Of a stretch of DNA of 5,906 nucleotides, positions 1-5,452 are shown piece by piece (positions within the stretch are counted from its first letter, which is position 1; each line of letters starts with the position of its first letter). The position numbers were made by a program, and so were the translations under genes. The notes under the pieces were generated by a model. That model was given only the letters and a program-made list of their open reading frames with translations, was not told where the DNA came from and made no database searches. This stretch comes from Deltaproteobacteria bacterium (lineage in GTDB: Bacteria > Desulfobacterota > Desulfobulbia > Desulfobulbales > UBA5123): contig JAJYKH010000182.1 in the NCBI GenBank assembly GCA_021788685.1, positions 1 to 5,906 of the forward strand, read 5' to 3'.

Positions 1-1
1 C

Positions 2-934
2 TGGTGGCGGCTGCCGGCCGACGGGGTGGGGCTCGCCCGCATGGAGCTCATCATCAACAACCGGCTCCGGGTCCATCCCATGGCCCTCCTCCGCTTCGAC
101 GCGCTGAAGGACCGGGTGGCCAAGCACCGGATCCGGAGGCTCACCCGCGCCTACCCCGATCGTGCCGACTACTTCGTGGAGGGGCTCGCCCACGGGATCG
201 CCATGATCGTCGCCCCCCAGTATCCCCGGCCGGTCATAGTGCGGATGAGCGATTTCAAGACCAACGAATACGCCGAGCTGCTGGGGGGGCGGCAATTCGA
301 GCCGGCCGAGGCGAACCCGATGCTCGGCTGGCGGGGCGCGAGCCGCTATTACCAGGAGGGGTACCGGGAGGGGTTCGCCCTGGAGTGCCGGGCCATCAGG
401 AAGGTGCGCGAGGAGATCGGCTTCGCCAACGTCCGGGTCATGATCCCCTTCTGCCGCACCCCGGAGGAGGAGGACCGGGTGCTCGCGGTCATGGCCGAAA
501 ACGGGCTCCGCCGCGGTGAAAACGGGCTGGAAGTCTACGTCATGTGCGAGGTCCCCGCCAACGTCGTCCTGGCCCGGGACTTCGCCGACCGCTTCGACGG
601 CTTTTCCATCGGCAGCAACGACCTCACCCAGCTCGTCCTGGGCATCGACCGCGACTCGGAGGCGCTGGCCGGCCTGTTCGACGAGGAGCACAAGGCGGTC
701 AAGATGATGATCGCGGAGGTGATCCGGGCCGCTCACGAGAAAGGCCGCCCGGTCGGGCTGTGCGGCCAGGCCCCCAGCGACCGGCCGGAGTTCGCCCGGT
801 TCCTGGTGGCCGCTGGCATCGATTCCATCTCGGTGAGCCCGGACAGCTTCCTCGCGGTCAAGCGGCAGGTGGCCGCGGCGGAACAGGCGGGCGCCGGGAA
901 GGAGGCCCGGGAGCTTGAGGAGGAGCTTGTTTAG
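2..934 (+). CDS. ppsA: Phosphoenolpyruvate synthase, C-terminal part (5' end outside window)
   Basis: Catalyses ATP + pyruvate + water to PEP + AMP + phosphate, the entry step of gluconeogenesis in the cytosol. The frame is open from base 2, so the gene starts upstream; about 310 residues of a protein usually near 800 are visible. This is the PEP-utilising TIM-barrel domain. It reads closely like E. coli PpsA: GVGLARMELIINN near the left edge, VIVRMSDFKTNEYAELLGG, NPMLGWRGASRYY, FALECRAIRKVR, the metal-site segments MCEVPAN and GFSIGSNDLTQLVLGIDRDS, and GLCGQAPSD. The Cys codon of that last motif (761-763) is the conserved active-site cysteine of PEP synthases and PPDKs. The GTG at 26 is an internal valine, not a start. 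The ATP-grasp and phosphohistidine domains lie upstream and cannot be seen. pfkB follows 74 bases after the stop on the same strand. The family call is very secure. Confidence 0.96.
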   Translation, partial: WWRLPADGVGLARMELIINNRLRVHPMALLRFDALKDRVAKHRIRRLTRAYPDRADYFVEGLAHGIAMIVAPQYPRPVIVRMSDFKTNEYAELLGGRQFEPAEANPMLGWRGASRYYQEGYREGFALECRAIRKVREEIGFANVRVMIPFCRTPEEEDRVLAVMAENGLRRGENGLEVYVMCEVPANVVLARDFADRFDGFSIGSNDLTQLVLGIDRDSEALAGLFDEEHKAVKMMIAEVIRAAHEKGRPVGLCGQAPSDRPEFARFLVAAGIDSISVSPDSFLAVKRQVAAAEQAGAGKEARELEEELV

Positions 935-1008
935 AAGCTGTCAGGTGGACTCGGGAGATGGCGGGGCCGTATCAAACCTGAAGACCGAAGGTGAAAAAGG
1001 ATTCCATT

Positions 1009-1959
1009 ATGAAACGCATCGCCACCCTGACCATGAACCCCAGCGTCGACCTGACCATGGCGGTGGAGCAGGTCCTGCCCACCCGCAAGCTGCGCTGCGA
1101 CCACCCCCGGCGCGACCCGGGCGGCGGCGGCATCAACGTGGCCAGGGCCTTCCACGAGCTGGGCGGCACGGTCATCGCCGTCTTCCCGGCCGGCGGGCCT
1201 ACCGGCCTCTTCCTCAAGGAGATCCTCCGGCGCACGGGCATCGAGTTCGACGACGTGGAATTCAAGTCCCTGACCCGGGAGAGCTTTTCCATCAACGAGA
1301 CCTCCACCGGCAGGCAGTTCCGGTTCGTGCTCCCCGGCCCGGTCCTGACGGTGGAGGAATGGGAAAGCAGTCTCCGCAAGATCACCGGCCTGGACCCCGC
1401 CCCCGATTACGTGGTGGCGAGCGGCAGCCTGCCCCGGGGGGTGCCGGACGACTTCTATGCCCGGCTGGCGGCCATCCTCAAGGGGAGCGAAACGCGGATG
1501 ATCCTCGACACCTCGGGCGAGCCCCTGCGCATCGCCCTCGAAGAAGGGGTCTACCTGGTGAAGCCGAATCTGGAGGAGCTGGCGGAGCTGGCCGGCCAGG
1601 ATCTGGAGGAGCCGGCCGCCCAGGAGCAGGCCTGCCGGGAGCTGATCGACCGGGGGGCCGCCGAGGTGGTGGCCCTGACCATGGGGTCGGATGGGGCGCT
1701 GCTGGTCTCCCGGAACGATACCTTCCGCCTGCCCGCCATCCAGGTGGAGGTGAAAAGCGCGGTGGGGGCCGGGGACAGCTTCGTGGGGGGACTCACCCTG
1801 GGGCTCGTGCGCAACTGGCCGCTCCGGGAGGCGTTCTGCCTGGGCATGGCCGCCGGCACCTCCGCCCTGATCGCCCCCGGCACCGAGCTGTGCCGGCGGA
1901 AGGACACCGAGGAGTATTTCCGGCAGATCTGCACCCGGGCGCCGGGGCTCCTCGGCTGA
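1009..1959 (+). CDS. pfkB: 6-phosphofructokinase, Pfk-2/PfkB type (ribokinase family)
   Basis: Phosphorylates fructose-6-phosphate with ATP to fructose-1,6-bisphosphate in the cytosol. It is 316 aa, close to E. coli Pfk-2 (309). The residues line up with Pfk-2 almost without gaps: D14 and K27 in the substrate site, GGGGIN at 38-43 (first PfkB signature), R90, ASGSLPRGV, the NxxE motif N187-L-E-E190 that helps bind Mg-ATP, and the second signature GAGDS with catalytic base D256. The equivalent E. coli numbers are from memory. I chose the ATG at 1009 over the in-frame GTG at 991 because AAAAGGA (about 995-1001) is a ribosome site 7 bases ahead of it and would lie inside the longer form. Homology also begins at MKRIATLTMNPS. 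It probably shares a transcript with ppsA. A 1-phosphofructokinase or tagatose-6-phosphate kinase role is possible in this family, but the match to PfkB itself is better. Confidence 0.93.
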   Translation: MKRIATLTMNPSVDLTMAVEQVLPTRKLRCDHPRRDPGGGGINVARAFHELGGTVIAVFPAGGPTGLFLKEILRRTGIEFDDVEFKSLTRESFSINETSTGRQFRFVLPGPVLTVEEWESSLRKITGLDPAPDYVVASGSLPRGVPDDFYARLAAILKGSETRMILDTSGEPLRIALEEGVYLVKPNLEELAELAGQDLEEPAAQEQACRELIDRGAAEVVALTMGSDGALLVSRNDTFRLPAIQVEVKSAVGAGDSFVGGLTLGLVRNWPLREAFCLGMAAGTSALIAPGTELCRRKDTEEYFRQICTRAPGLLG

Positions 1960-1961
1960 AG
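1954..1961. repeat. Left copy of putative target-site duplication (GGCTGAAG)
   Basis: Abuts the left end of the MITE-like element and is identical to 2223-2230. It contains the pfkB stop codon (TGA, 1957-1959), so the insertion left the reading frame intact. Confidence 0.62.
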
Positions 1962-2022
1962 GTAAGCCATCACAGGCCACCACATCTGCTTTGTTATCGG
2001 CCTGTTCGCATACCCGGTGTTT

Positions 2023-2055
2023 AGAGCCTCTTGCCCAACAGGGCATAGAGGCTCT
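2023..2055. other. Strong stem-loop inside the MITE-like element
   Basis: AGAGCCTCT-TGCCC pairs with GGGCA-(T)-AGAGGCTCT: 14 base pairs with one bulged T and an AACA loop. It is enclosed by a longer-range perfect 10-bp pairing, ATCGGCCTGT (1996-2005) with ACAGGCCGAT (2081-2090). There is no T-run after it, so it is not a textbook terminator, but as RNA it would be a stable 3' structure just downstream of pfkB. Confidence 0.6.
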
Positions 2056-2115
2056 TATCCAGCTCCGCTGGGATAGCCTCACAGGCCGATGCCGCGGTCC
2101 CAGCAAGCTGGATAA

Positions 2116-2146
2116 GGCCCTCTAAGTCCTTCGGACAAGAGGGACC
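2116..2146. other. Second hairpin inside the MITE-like element
   Basis: CCCTC (2118-2122) pairs with GAGGG (2139-2143). Inside it GTCC (2126-2129) pairs with GGAC (2133-2136) around a TTC loop. The outer GG/CC can add two more pairs across a bulged A. A competing pairing joins TTATCCAGCT (2055-2064) to AGCTGGATAA (2106-2115), so alternative folds are possible. Confidence 0.45.
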
Positions 2147-2222
2147 TCATCTGCGGCACCCTGTGATGGCTTACAGAGGGGAGATTTCTTCTCCCTTCGA
2201 GTTTTATCCTGTGATGAGCTAC

Positions 2223-2230
2223 GGCTGAAG
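2223..2230. repeat. Right copy of putative target-site duplication (GGCTGAAG)
   Basis: Abuts the right end of the MITE-like element. Identical to 1954-1961; the match is 9 bp if C2222 is counted. Confidence 0.62.
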
Positions 2231-2256
2231 AGCTCGAGCATCCGCAAAAACCCGGA

Positions 2257-2601
2257 TCAGGCCTCGGGAATGCCGGTGGACCGGCGGAAGGGCAGGAGCT
2301 TGGCACCGGCCTGTTGCCGGCGCCGGCGATACCCGCTCGGATCGGTCATCGCCTCCTGGAAATCATAGACGCCTTCCCAGAAGATCTCGACCATCTTGTT
2401 CATCCGCATCACCGGGTCCTTGTACCGGCGCAGCTGGCAGTCGATCTTGAACTGCAGGCCGTAGGCCTTCTGGCGGTGCTCGGCGGCGAACCCCTCGATG
2501 GTTTCCCGGATGAGCCGAATCCGCTCCGCCTCGAATCCCTGGGGGTCATCCCGGTGCATTCTGCACAGCTTCTCGAAAAAATCTTCGGAGGCATCGTTCA
2601 T
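2257..2601 (-). CDS. DUF3135 family protein (function unknown)
   Basis: A 114-aa, charged, soluble protein with no signal peptide or membrane segment. Residues 8-86 read like the DUF3135 domain: FFEKLCRMHRDDPQGFEAER, then GLQFKID (48-54), then DPVMRMNKMVEIFWEGVYDF (62-81), with the typical pattern of an N-terminal acidic helix followed by an LQ-x-x-ID helix. This assignment is by recall of the family. The basic tail (91-114, four arginines in a row) goes beyond the usual domain. The ATG at 2601 overlaps the TGA of the upstream ORF as ATGA, and AGAGG lies 8 bases before it on the minus strand, which fixes the start. The same frame stays open to 3075, but that extension is arginine-rich and looks like a shadow of the upstream ORF. 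It converges on pfkB. The biochemical role is not known to me. Confidence 0.82.
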   Translation of the reverse strand: MNDASEDFFEKLCRMHRDDPQGFEAERIRLIRETIEGFAAEHRQKAYGLQFKIDCQLRRYKDPVMRMNKMVEIFWEGVYDFQEAMTDPSGYRRRRQQAGAKLLPFRRSTGIPEA

Positions 2602-2849
2602 GGTTCCGGCCTCTTCCGCCCGGGATCGGGCCCGCGCGCTGACATCTCCTCGCCCCTGGGCTTCGGCGGCGGGTCGGGCCGGATGTCGGCGGCCGGGTCG
2701 GGCTGCGATTCCGGCGGCGCCTGAACCGCGGCTTTGGAGGTCAGCTCTGCCTGGACCGGCGGCGGGGGATTGTTCTTTGGCGGGGTGGAATCCTTCCCAT
2801 TCGGACCAAAGGCGAGAAGCAGCAGCATGATGAGGCTCGATTTTCCCAC
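2598..2849 (-). CDS. Small proline-rich protein with hydrophobic N-terminus, unknown
   Basis: I do not recognise this gene. From the GTG at 2849 it is 83 aa: a short basic start (K3), a hydrophobic stretch SLIMLLLLAFG (5-15), then a low-complexity tail in which 20 of the 83 residues are proline (NNPPPPVQ, QPDPAADIRPDPPPKP). That suggests a small anchored or exported protein, although the hydrophobic core is short for a membrane helix and no clear cleavage site is seen. Its stop overlaps the DUF3135 start (ATGA), the usual sign of translational coupling, and codon third positions are mostly G/C as in the neighbours. GGAGGG lies just ahead of the GTG, spaced rather tightly. The ATG at 2828 (76 aa) is the main alternative; an ATG at 3032 in the same frame would give 144 aa but lacks a ribosome site and adds arginine-rich sequence. 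It could be spurious. Confidence 0.45.
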   Translation of the reverse strand: MGKSSLIMLLLLAFGPNGKDSTPPKNNPPPPVQAELTSKAAVQAPPESQPDPAADIRPDPPPKPRGEEMSARGPDPGRKRPEP

Positions 2850-3171
2850 GGCCCTCCCCCCCCCGGGACTCCCGGTGCGCTCTTTCCCCCTGATGTGCTC
2901 CCACGGAAATACGATGGAGGCCCGGATGGGCCTCACCGCTGAGATGGCGGGCGGAGGCCGGCGAGCGGCCACGCGGGTGGCCTGTTCTCTCGCACTCGCC
3001 TCTGCCGGGAAGCGGACGTGCCGCCCTGCCATCGGGCTTGCTTGCGAACCGGGCGCGGTCTCCCGGTCGAGTCAATTATCGGGCAGGGGGAAGGAGAAAG
3101 TCAAACGAAATTACAGGAGAATGGCAGAGGAAAAAATCTTGCAATCGAACCGCGTCTCACGATTTCTTCTT
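2850..3171. other. Leader/intergenic region with hairpins and a C9 tract
   Basis: I find no gene here with family support. It holds the minus-strand promoter described above. Two perfect short hairpins lie in the predicted leader: GAGGCCC-GGAT-GGGCCTC (2917-2934) and GGCCAC-GCGG-GTGGCC (2967-2982). A run of nine C (2856-2864) is nine G on the coding strand, directly upstream of the ribosome site of the proline-rich ORF. I looked for common riboswitch cores (cobalamin box, c-di-GMP) and saw none. The stretch 3105-3171 is AT-richer and otherwise featureless. Confidence 0.4.
3075..3104 (-). promoter_or_regulatory. Sigma70-like promoter for the proline-rich ORF/DUF3135 unit
   Basis: Read on the minus strand: TTGACT (3104-3099), 18-base spacer, GATAAT (3080-3075). 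Each hexamer matches 5 of 6 consensus bases. It points toward the genes at 2849-2257 and would leave a leader of about 220 bases. Confidence 0.45.
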
Positions 3172-3333
3172 CAGCCTGGCGCTCCACGGTTAGAGGATCG
3201 CTTCGCTTGAGGCAACTGCCTTTAGGCCTTTGCCTCCAACCTCCAGCCTGGCGCATCGCGGTTTGAGGAGCGCTTCGCTCAAGGTTGGAGGAGCGCTTCG
3301 CTTGAGGCCACTGCTTTGGGATTTTGCCTCCAA
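3172..3333. repeat. Imperfect tandem repeat, two units
   Basis: Unit A (3172-3243) and unit B (3244-3333) both begin CAGCCTGGCGC. Both continue through GAGGAKCGCTTCGCT, then TTGAGGCMACTGC, and end TTGCCTCCAACCTC. Unit B carries an extra internal copy of the GGAGCGCTTCGCT segment of about 22 bases. GAGCGCTTCGCTC is itself a small palindrome (stem GAGCG/CGCTC). No coding sense: open frames across it are products of the repeat. Confidence 0.7.
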
Positions 3334-3362
3334 CCTCCAACCTTCAGCCTCCAACCTCCAGC
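3327..3362. repeat. CCTCCAA heptad array
   Basis: Five 7-bp units in a row: CCTCCAA, CCTCCAA, CCTTCAG, CCTCCAA, CCTCCAG. The array ends 7 bases beyond the pepF stop codon. CCTCCAACCTT (3334-3344) is the exact reverse complement of 3281-3291, so a hairpin with a long loop can form. On the pepF strand the repeat reads GGAGGTT, Shine-Dalgarno-like. Confidence 0.75.
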
Positions 3363-3368
3363 CTTTTC

Positions 3369-5141
3369 CTATTCCACCCACCCCAGCATCTCGTCGAGGA
3401 CCCGCAGGCCGCCCTGCCAGAAGGCCGGGTCGTTCAGGTCGACGCCGAAGGGGCGGAGCAGCTCGGATGGCGACTCGCTGCCGCCCGCCGACAGGAGCCG
3501 GACGTACTTGGGCACGAACTCCTGGCCCTGCTCCTTGTACAGGTTGTACAGGGCGAGCACCAGCAGCTCCCCGAAGGCGTACGAGTAGACGTAGCCCGGG
3601 GTGCTCAGGAAGTGGGGGATGTAGGACCACCACATCGCGTAGTCGTCCCGGAGGGTGACGGAGTCCTCGAACATGGCCCGCTGGGTGGCGAGCCAGTGCG
3701 CGGCGATCTGCTCGCTTCCCAGCTCGCCCTGCTCCCGCCGGGCGGTGTGGACCCGGTCCTCGAAGCGGTTCATGGAGACCTGGCGGAAGATGGTGGCGAA
3801 GATCGATTCGAGCTTCTGGCAGATGAAGGCCCGCCGCTCGGCTTCATTTTCGATGAGGTCGAGCTGGTGGTTGAAGAGGAGCAGCTCCCCGAACACCGAA
3901 GCGGTTTCGGCCAGCACCAGGGGGGTCTGGCTGTTGAAGTAGCCGCGCTCGGCGGCGAGGAACTGGTGCACGCCGTGGCCGAGCTCGTGGGCCACGGTGG
4001 AGAGGTCCCGCAGGGTGCCGGTGTAGTTCACCATCACGTAGGGGTGGACCTCCGGGATGCAGGAATGGGCGAAGGCACCGCCCCGCTTGCCGTCGAGGAG
4101 CGGCGCGTGGATCCAGCGCCGGTCGAAGAAGAAGGAGGCGATCTCGGCCATCTTCGGGGAGAAGGACCGGAAGGCGCCGGTGACCACCTCCCGGCAGTCA
4201 GGCCAGGCGACGGAAGCCGTGGGCAGGTGGGGCAGGGGGGCGTACCGGTCGTAGTCGAGAAGCTCGGGCAGGCCGAGGAGCTGCCGTTTCAGGCGGTAGT
4301 AGCGCTGGGGAATGTCGTAGCGGGAGGTGACGGTATCGACCAGCACCGCCACGGTGCGGTCCTCCAGCTCGTTGGCGAGGTTCATGGAGCTGATCCAGGT
4401 CCCGTAGCTCCGGAGCCGGTCGTCGATCATCTTGTCGGCGAGCAGGGTGTTGAAGATGTGGGTGAGCACGTGGAGCTGGCTCTTGAGCCCCTCGGTCAGC
4501 TCGCCCGCGGCCTGCTCCCGCGCCTCCCGCTCCGGCCGGTAGAGGTCCGAGAGCACCTCCTCCTCGCTCCGCTTCTTCGGCCCGAAGGTGAGGTGGCCCA
4601 TGACCTTCTCGAAGAGGGTGCTCCAGCTGGAGCGGCCCACCGGCGCCCGCTCGATGAGCAGGGTCTCCTCGGTCTTGGAGAGGAGATGCGGCGCGTAGCG
4701 GCGGAGGCTTTCGAGGTAGTGGCGGAAATGGGCGAGGACCGGGTCGGCGAGGAGGGCCTGGGCCCGCTCCTCGGCCAGCTTGGACCACTCCAGCTCGAAG
4801 AAGACCGTCCGTTTGCCGACCCGGCTTCCGAATTCCTTGATCTTCTGGAGGAAGGCGCCGGCCGGGGCGGACTTGGTCTGGGTGGTGAAGTTGAGGAAGG
4901 CGAAGGTGCCGAGCCGGCCCATGGCCACGTCGAGCTTTTCCAGCCCGGTCACCAGGGAAAGCAGCTCGCCGGCCGCCAGCTCGGCCACCCGGCCGGAGTA
5001 AGTGCGCTCGATCTCCGCGGCCGTGTCCTCGCAGCCCTTGATGTCGGCCTCCACCGCCGGGTCGTCGATATCGGCATAGAGGTCGCTCAGGTTCCAGATG
5101 ATATCGGTGGTGCCCAGTTGCTCGTTGAGCTGGTCAGACAT
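3369..5141 (-). CDS. pepF: Oligoendopeptidase, PepF/M3B metallopeptidase family
   Basis: A zinc peptidase that cleaves oligopeptides in the cytosol, with roles in peptide turnover and nutrition. It is 590 aa, normal for the family (about 600), with no signal peptide or membrane segment. The N-terminus (TTDIIWNLSDLYADIDDP) and the helical PepF N-terminal region come first. The M3 catalytic domain follows: HAPLLDGKRGGAFAHSCIPE, then zinc motif H385-E-L-G-H389 in TVAHELGHGVHQFL, then third ligand E412 in LAETASVFGELL, then PGYVYSYAFGELL near the end. All expected catalytic residues are present. I chose the ATG at 5141 because AGGAGA stands 4-5 bases ahead of it and homology begins just after. 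An upstream ATG at 5252 adds 37 unrelated residues. It is transcribed alone and divergently from the nitroreductase gene. The exact peptide substrates cannot be read from sequence. Confidence 0.95.
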   Translation of the reverse strand: MSDQLNEQLGTTDIIWNLSDLYADIDDPAVEADIKGCEDTAAEIERTYSGRVAELAAGELLSLVTGLEKLDVAMGRLGTFAFLNFTTQTKSAPAGAFLQKIKEFGSRVGKRTVFFELEWSKLAEERAQALLADPVLAHFRHYLESLRRYAPHLLSKTEETLLIERAPVGRSSWSTLFEKVMGHLTFGPKKRSEEEVLSDLYRPEREAREQAAGELTEGLKSQLHVLTHIFNTLLADKMIDDRLRSYGTWISSMNLANELEDRTVAVLVDTVTSRYDIPQRYYRLKRQLLGLPELLDYDRYAPLPHLPTASVAWPDCREVVTGAFRSFSPKMAEIASFFFDRRWIHAPLLDGKRGGAFAHSCIPEVHPYVMVNYTGTLRDLSTVAHELGHGVHQFLAAERGYFNSQTPLVLAETASVFGELLLFNHQLDLIENEAERRAFICQKLESIFATIFRQVSMNRFEDRVHTARREQGELGSEQIAAHWLATQRAMFEDSVTLRDDYAMWWSYIPHFLSTPGYVYSYAFGELLVLALYNLYKEQGQEFVPKYVRLLSAGGSESPSELLRPFGVDLNDPAFWQGGLRVLDEMLGWVE

Positions 5142-5208
5142 GATGTCTCCTGGTACGAGTGATTGACAGAATGAAATTTCACCGAATCGTGCGAATCCGA
5201 GAGCTGAC

Positions 5209-5243
5209 AAAAAAAGTGCCGTCAGACGGGTTTGCTCGACGGC
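5209..5243 (-). terminator. Terminator-like hairpin in the pepF upstream region
   Basis: On the minus strand GCCGTC (5243-5238) pairs with GACGGC (5223-5218) around a 14-base loop. AC and seven T (5215-5209) follow. It has the shape of an intrinsic terminator, but the loop is large and it lies between the divergent region and pepF. It would be either an attenuator in the pepF leader or a chance fold. Confidence 0.3.
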
Positions 5244-5287
5244 GGCCGACATGGAGCCGGGATGGCGATTGTCGGAACAGCTCTTCT

Positions 5288-5316
5288 ATGTTAAAGCACG
5301 GGAGCGATGGAGGCAA
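5288..5316 (-). promoter_or_regulatory. Weak candidate promoter for pepF
   Basis: On the minus strand TTGCCT (5316-5311), 17-base spacer, TAACAT (5293-5288). Each box matches 4 of 6. It is the best-spaced pair I found upstream of pepF, but such matches occur by chance. If used, the terminator-like hairpin at 5243-5209 would be in the leader. Confidence 0.2.
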
Positions 5317-5398
5317 TCGGAACCGGAATGTAATCTCCGGAAATCAGAAGAATTACGGGGCAGGTCAAGATGACTGACTCCCTCCAAATAGGGCCAAA

Positions 5399-5419
5399 TT
5401 ATCTCTTAAAAAGAGACAA
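5399..5419. promoter_or_regulatory. Putative operator, distal copy
   Basis: TTATCTCT, five bases, then AGAGACAA: an inverted repeat with arms TCTCTT/AAGAGA. Nearly identical to the proximal copy 33 bases downstream. Likely a binding site for a dimeric repressor controlling the nitroreductase gene. Confidence 0.6.
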
Positions 5420-5431
5420 AATCGGTCGGAC

Positions 5432-5452
5432 TTATCTCTAAAAAAGAGATAA
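5432..5452. promoter_or_regulatory. Putative operator, proximal copy (perfect palindrome)
   Basis: TTATCTCT, five A, AGAGATAA: perfect 8-bp arms. It ends 27 bases before the nitroreductase ATG and overlaps a possible -10 box GATAAT (5449-5454), so a bound protein would block transcription. No T-run follows, so a terminator is unlikely. TATCTC/GAGATA half-sites recall, from memory, the operator of the MarR-type repressor MhqR of Bacillus, which controls quinone-response oxidoreductases; the actual regulator here is unknown. Confidence 0.65.

Larger units (their letters stand above)
1962..2222. mobile_element. MITE-like non-autonomous element, IS66-like ends
   Basis: No coding frame here looks real. 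The left end GTAAGCCATCACAGG (1962-1976) and the right end CCTGTGATGAGCTAC (2208-2222) are inverted copies matching at 12 of 15 positions. The sequence GGCTGAAG stands immediately outside both ends (1954-1961 and 2223-2230), as expected of an 8-bp target duplication; the match is 9 bp (CGGCTGAAG) if the last base of the right end is shared. From family knowledge recalled without a search, IS66-group elements have ends starting GTAA and make 8-bp duplications, so an IS66-mobilised MITE fits. A perfect 15/15 inverted copy of the left end also lies inside, at 2160-2174. The interior folds into several hairpins. Deleting the element plus one repeat leaves pfkB and the convergent DUF3135 gene only 28 bases apart. 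No transposase is encoded, and copy number elsewhere is unknown. Confidence 0.68.

Noticed and set aside
991..1008. GTG start for pfkB at 991
   Set aside because: The ribosome site AAAAGGA would be inside the coding region; the ATG at 1009 is properly spaced and matches the family N-terminus.
931..2106. 391-aa open frame on the minus strand
   Set aside because: Antisense of pfkB; His/Arg/Gly-rich with no recognisable motif, whereas the plus strand carries a complete Pfk-2.
2240..2257. Intrinsic terminator between pfkB and DUF3135 (ATCCG/CGGAT stem)
   Set aside because: Only five base pairs with an 8-base loop and no T-run after it on either strand; too weak to annotate.
2314..2724. 136-aa plus-strand frame
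   Set aside because: Antisense to the DUF3135 gene, which has family resemblance; no ribosome site or motif seen for the plus frame.
2602..3075. N-terminal extension of the DUF3135 frame to 3075
   Set aside because: Arginine/proline-rich shadow composition, and the ATGA overlap points to the start at 2601.
3121..3210. 29-codon ORF starting ATGGCAGAGG after AGGAGA
   Set aside because: The ribosome site touches the start codon, and the second half is the tandem repeat; no sign of selection as a peptide.
3172..3362. CRISPR array
   Set aside because: Repeats are tandem and degenerate, with no unique spacers of uniform length and no cas gene in the window.
3190..3658. Open frames crossing the repeat on both strands
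   Set aside because: Their peptides are repetitive because the DNA is repetitive, and they run into pepF in the wrong frame.
3324..5162. 612-aa open frame on the plus strand
   Set aside because: It runs antisense to the whole pepF gene, starts with TTG inside the heptad repeat, and has low-complexity Val/Glu/Gly composition with no family resemblance. It is a GC-rich shadow of pepF, whose minus-strand frame has all catalytic motifs.
5163..5168. TTGACA as a plus-strand -35 box
   Set aside because: No -10-like hexamer at 16-19 bases downstream, and it lies over 300 bases from the nitroreductase start.
5142..5252. Longer pepF start at 5252
   Set aside because: The extra 37 residues do not resemble PepF N-termini, while AGGAGA sits correctly before the ATG at 5141.
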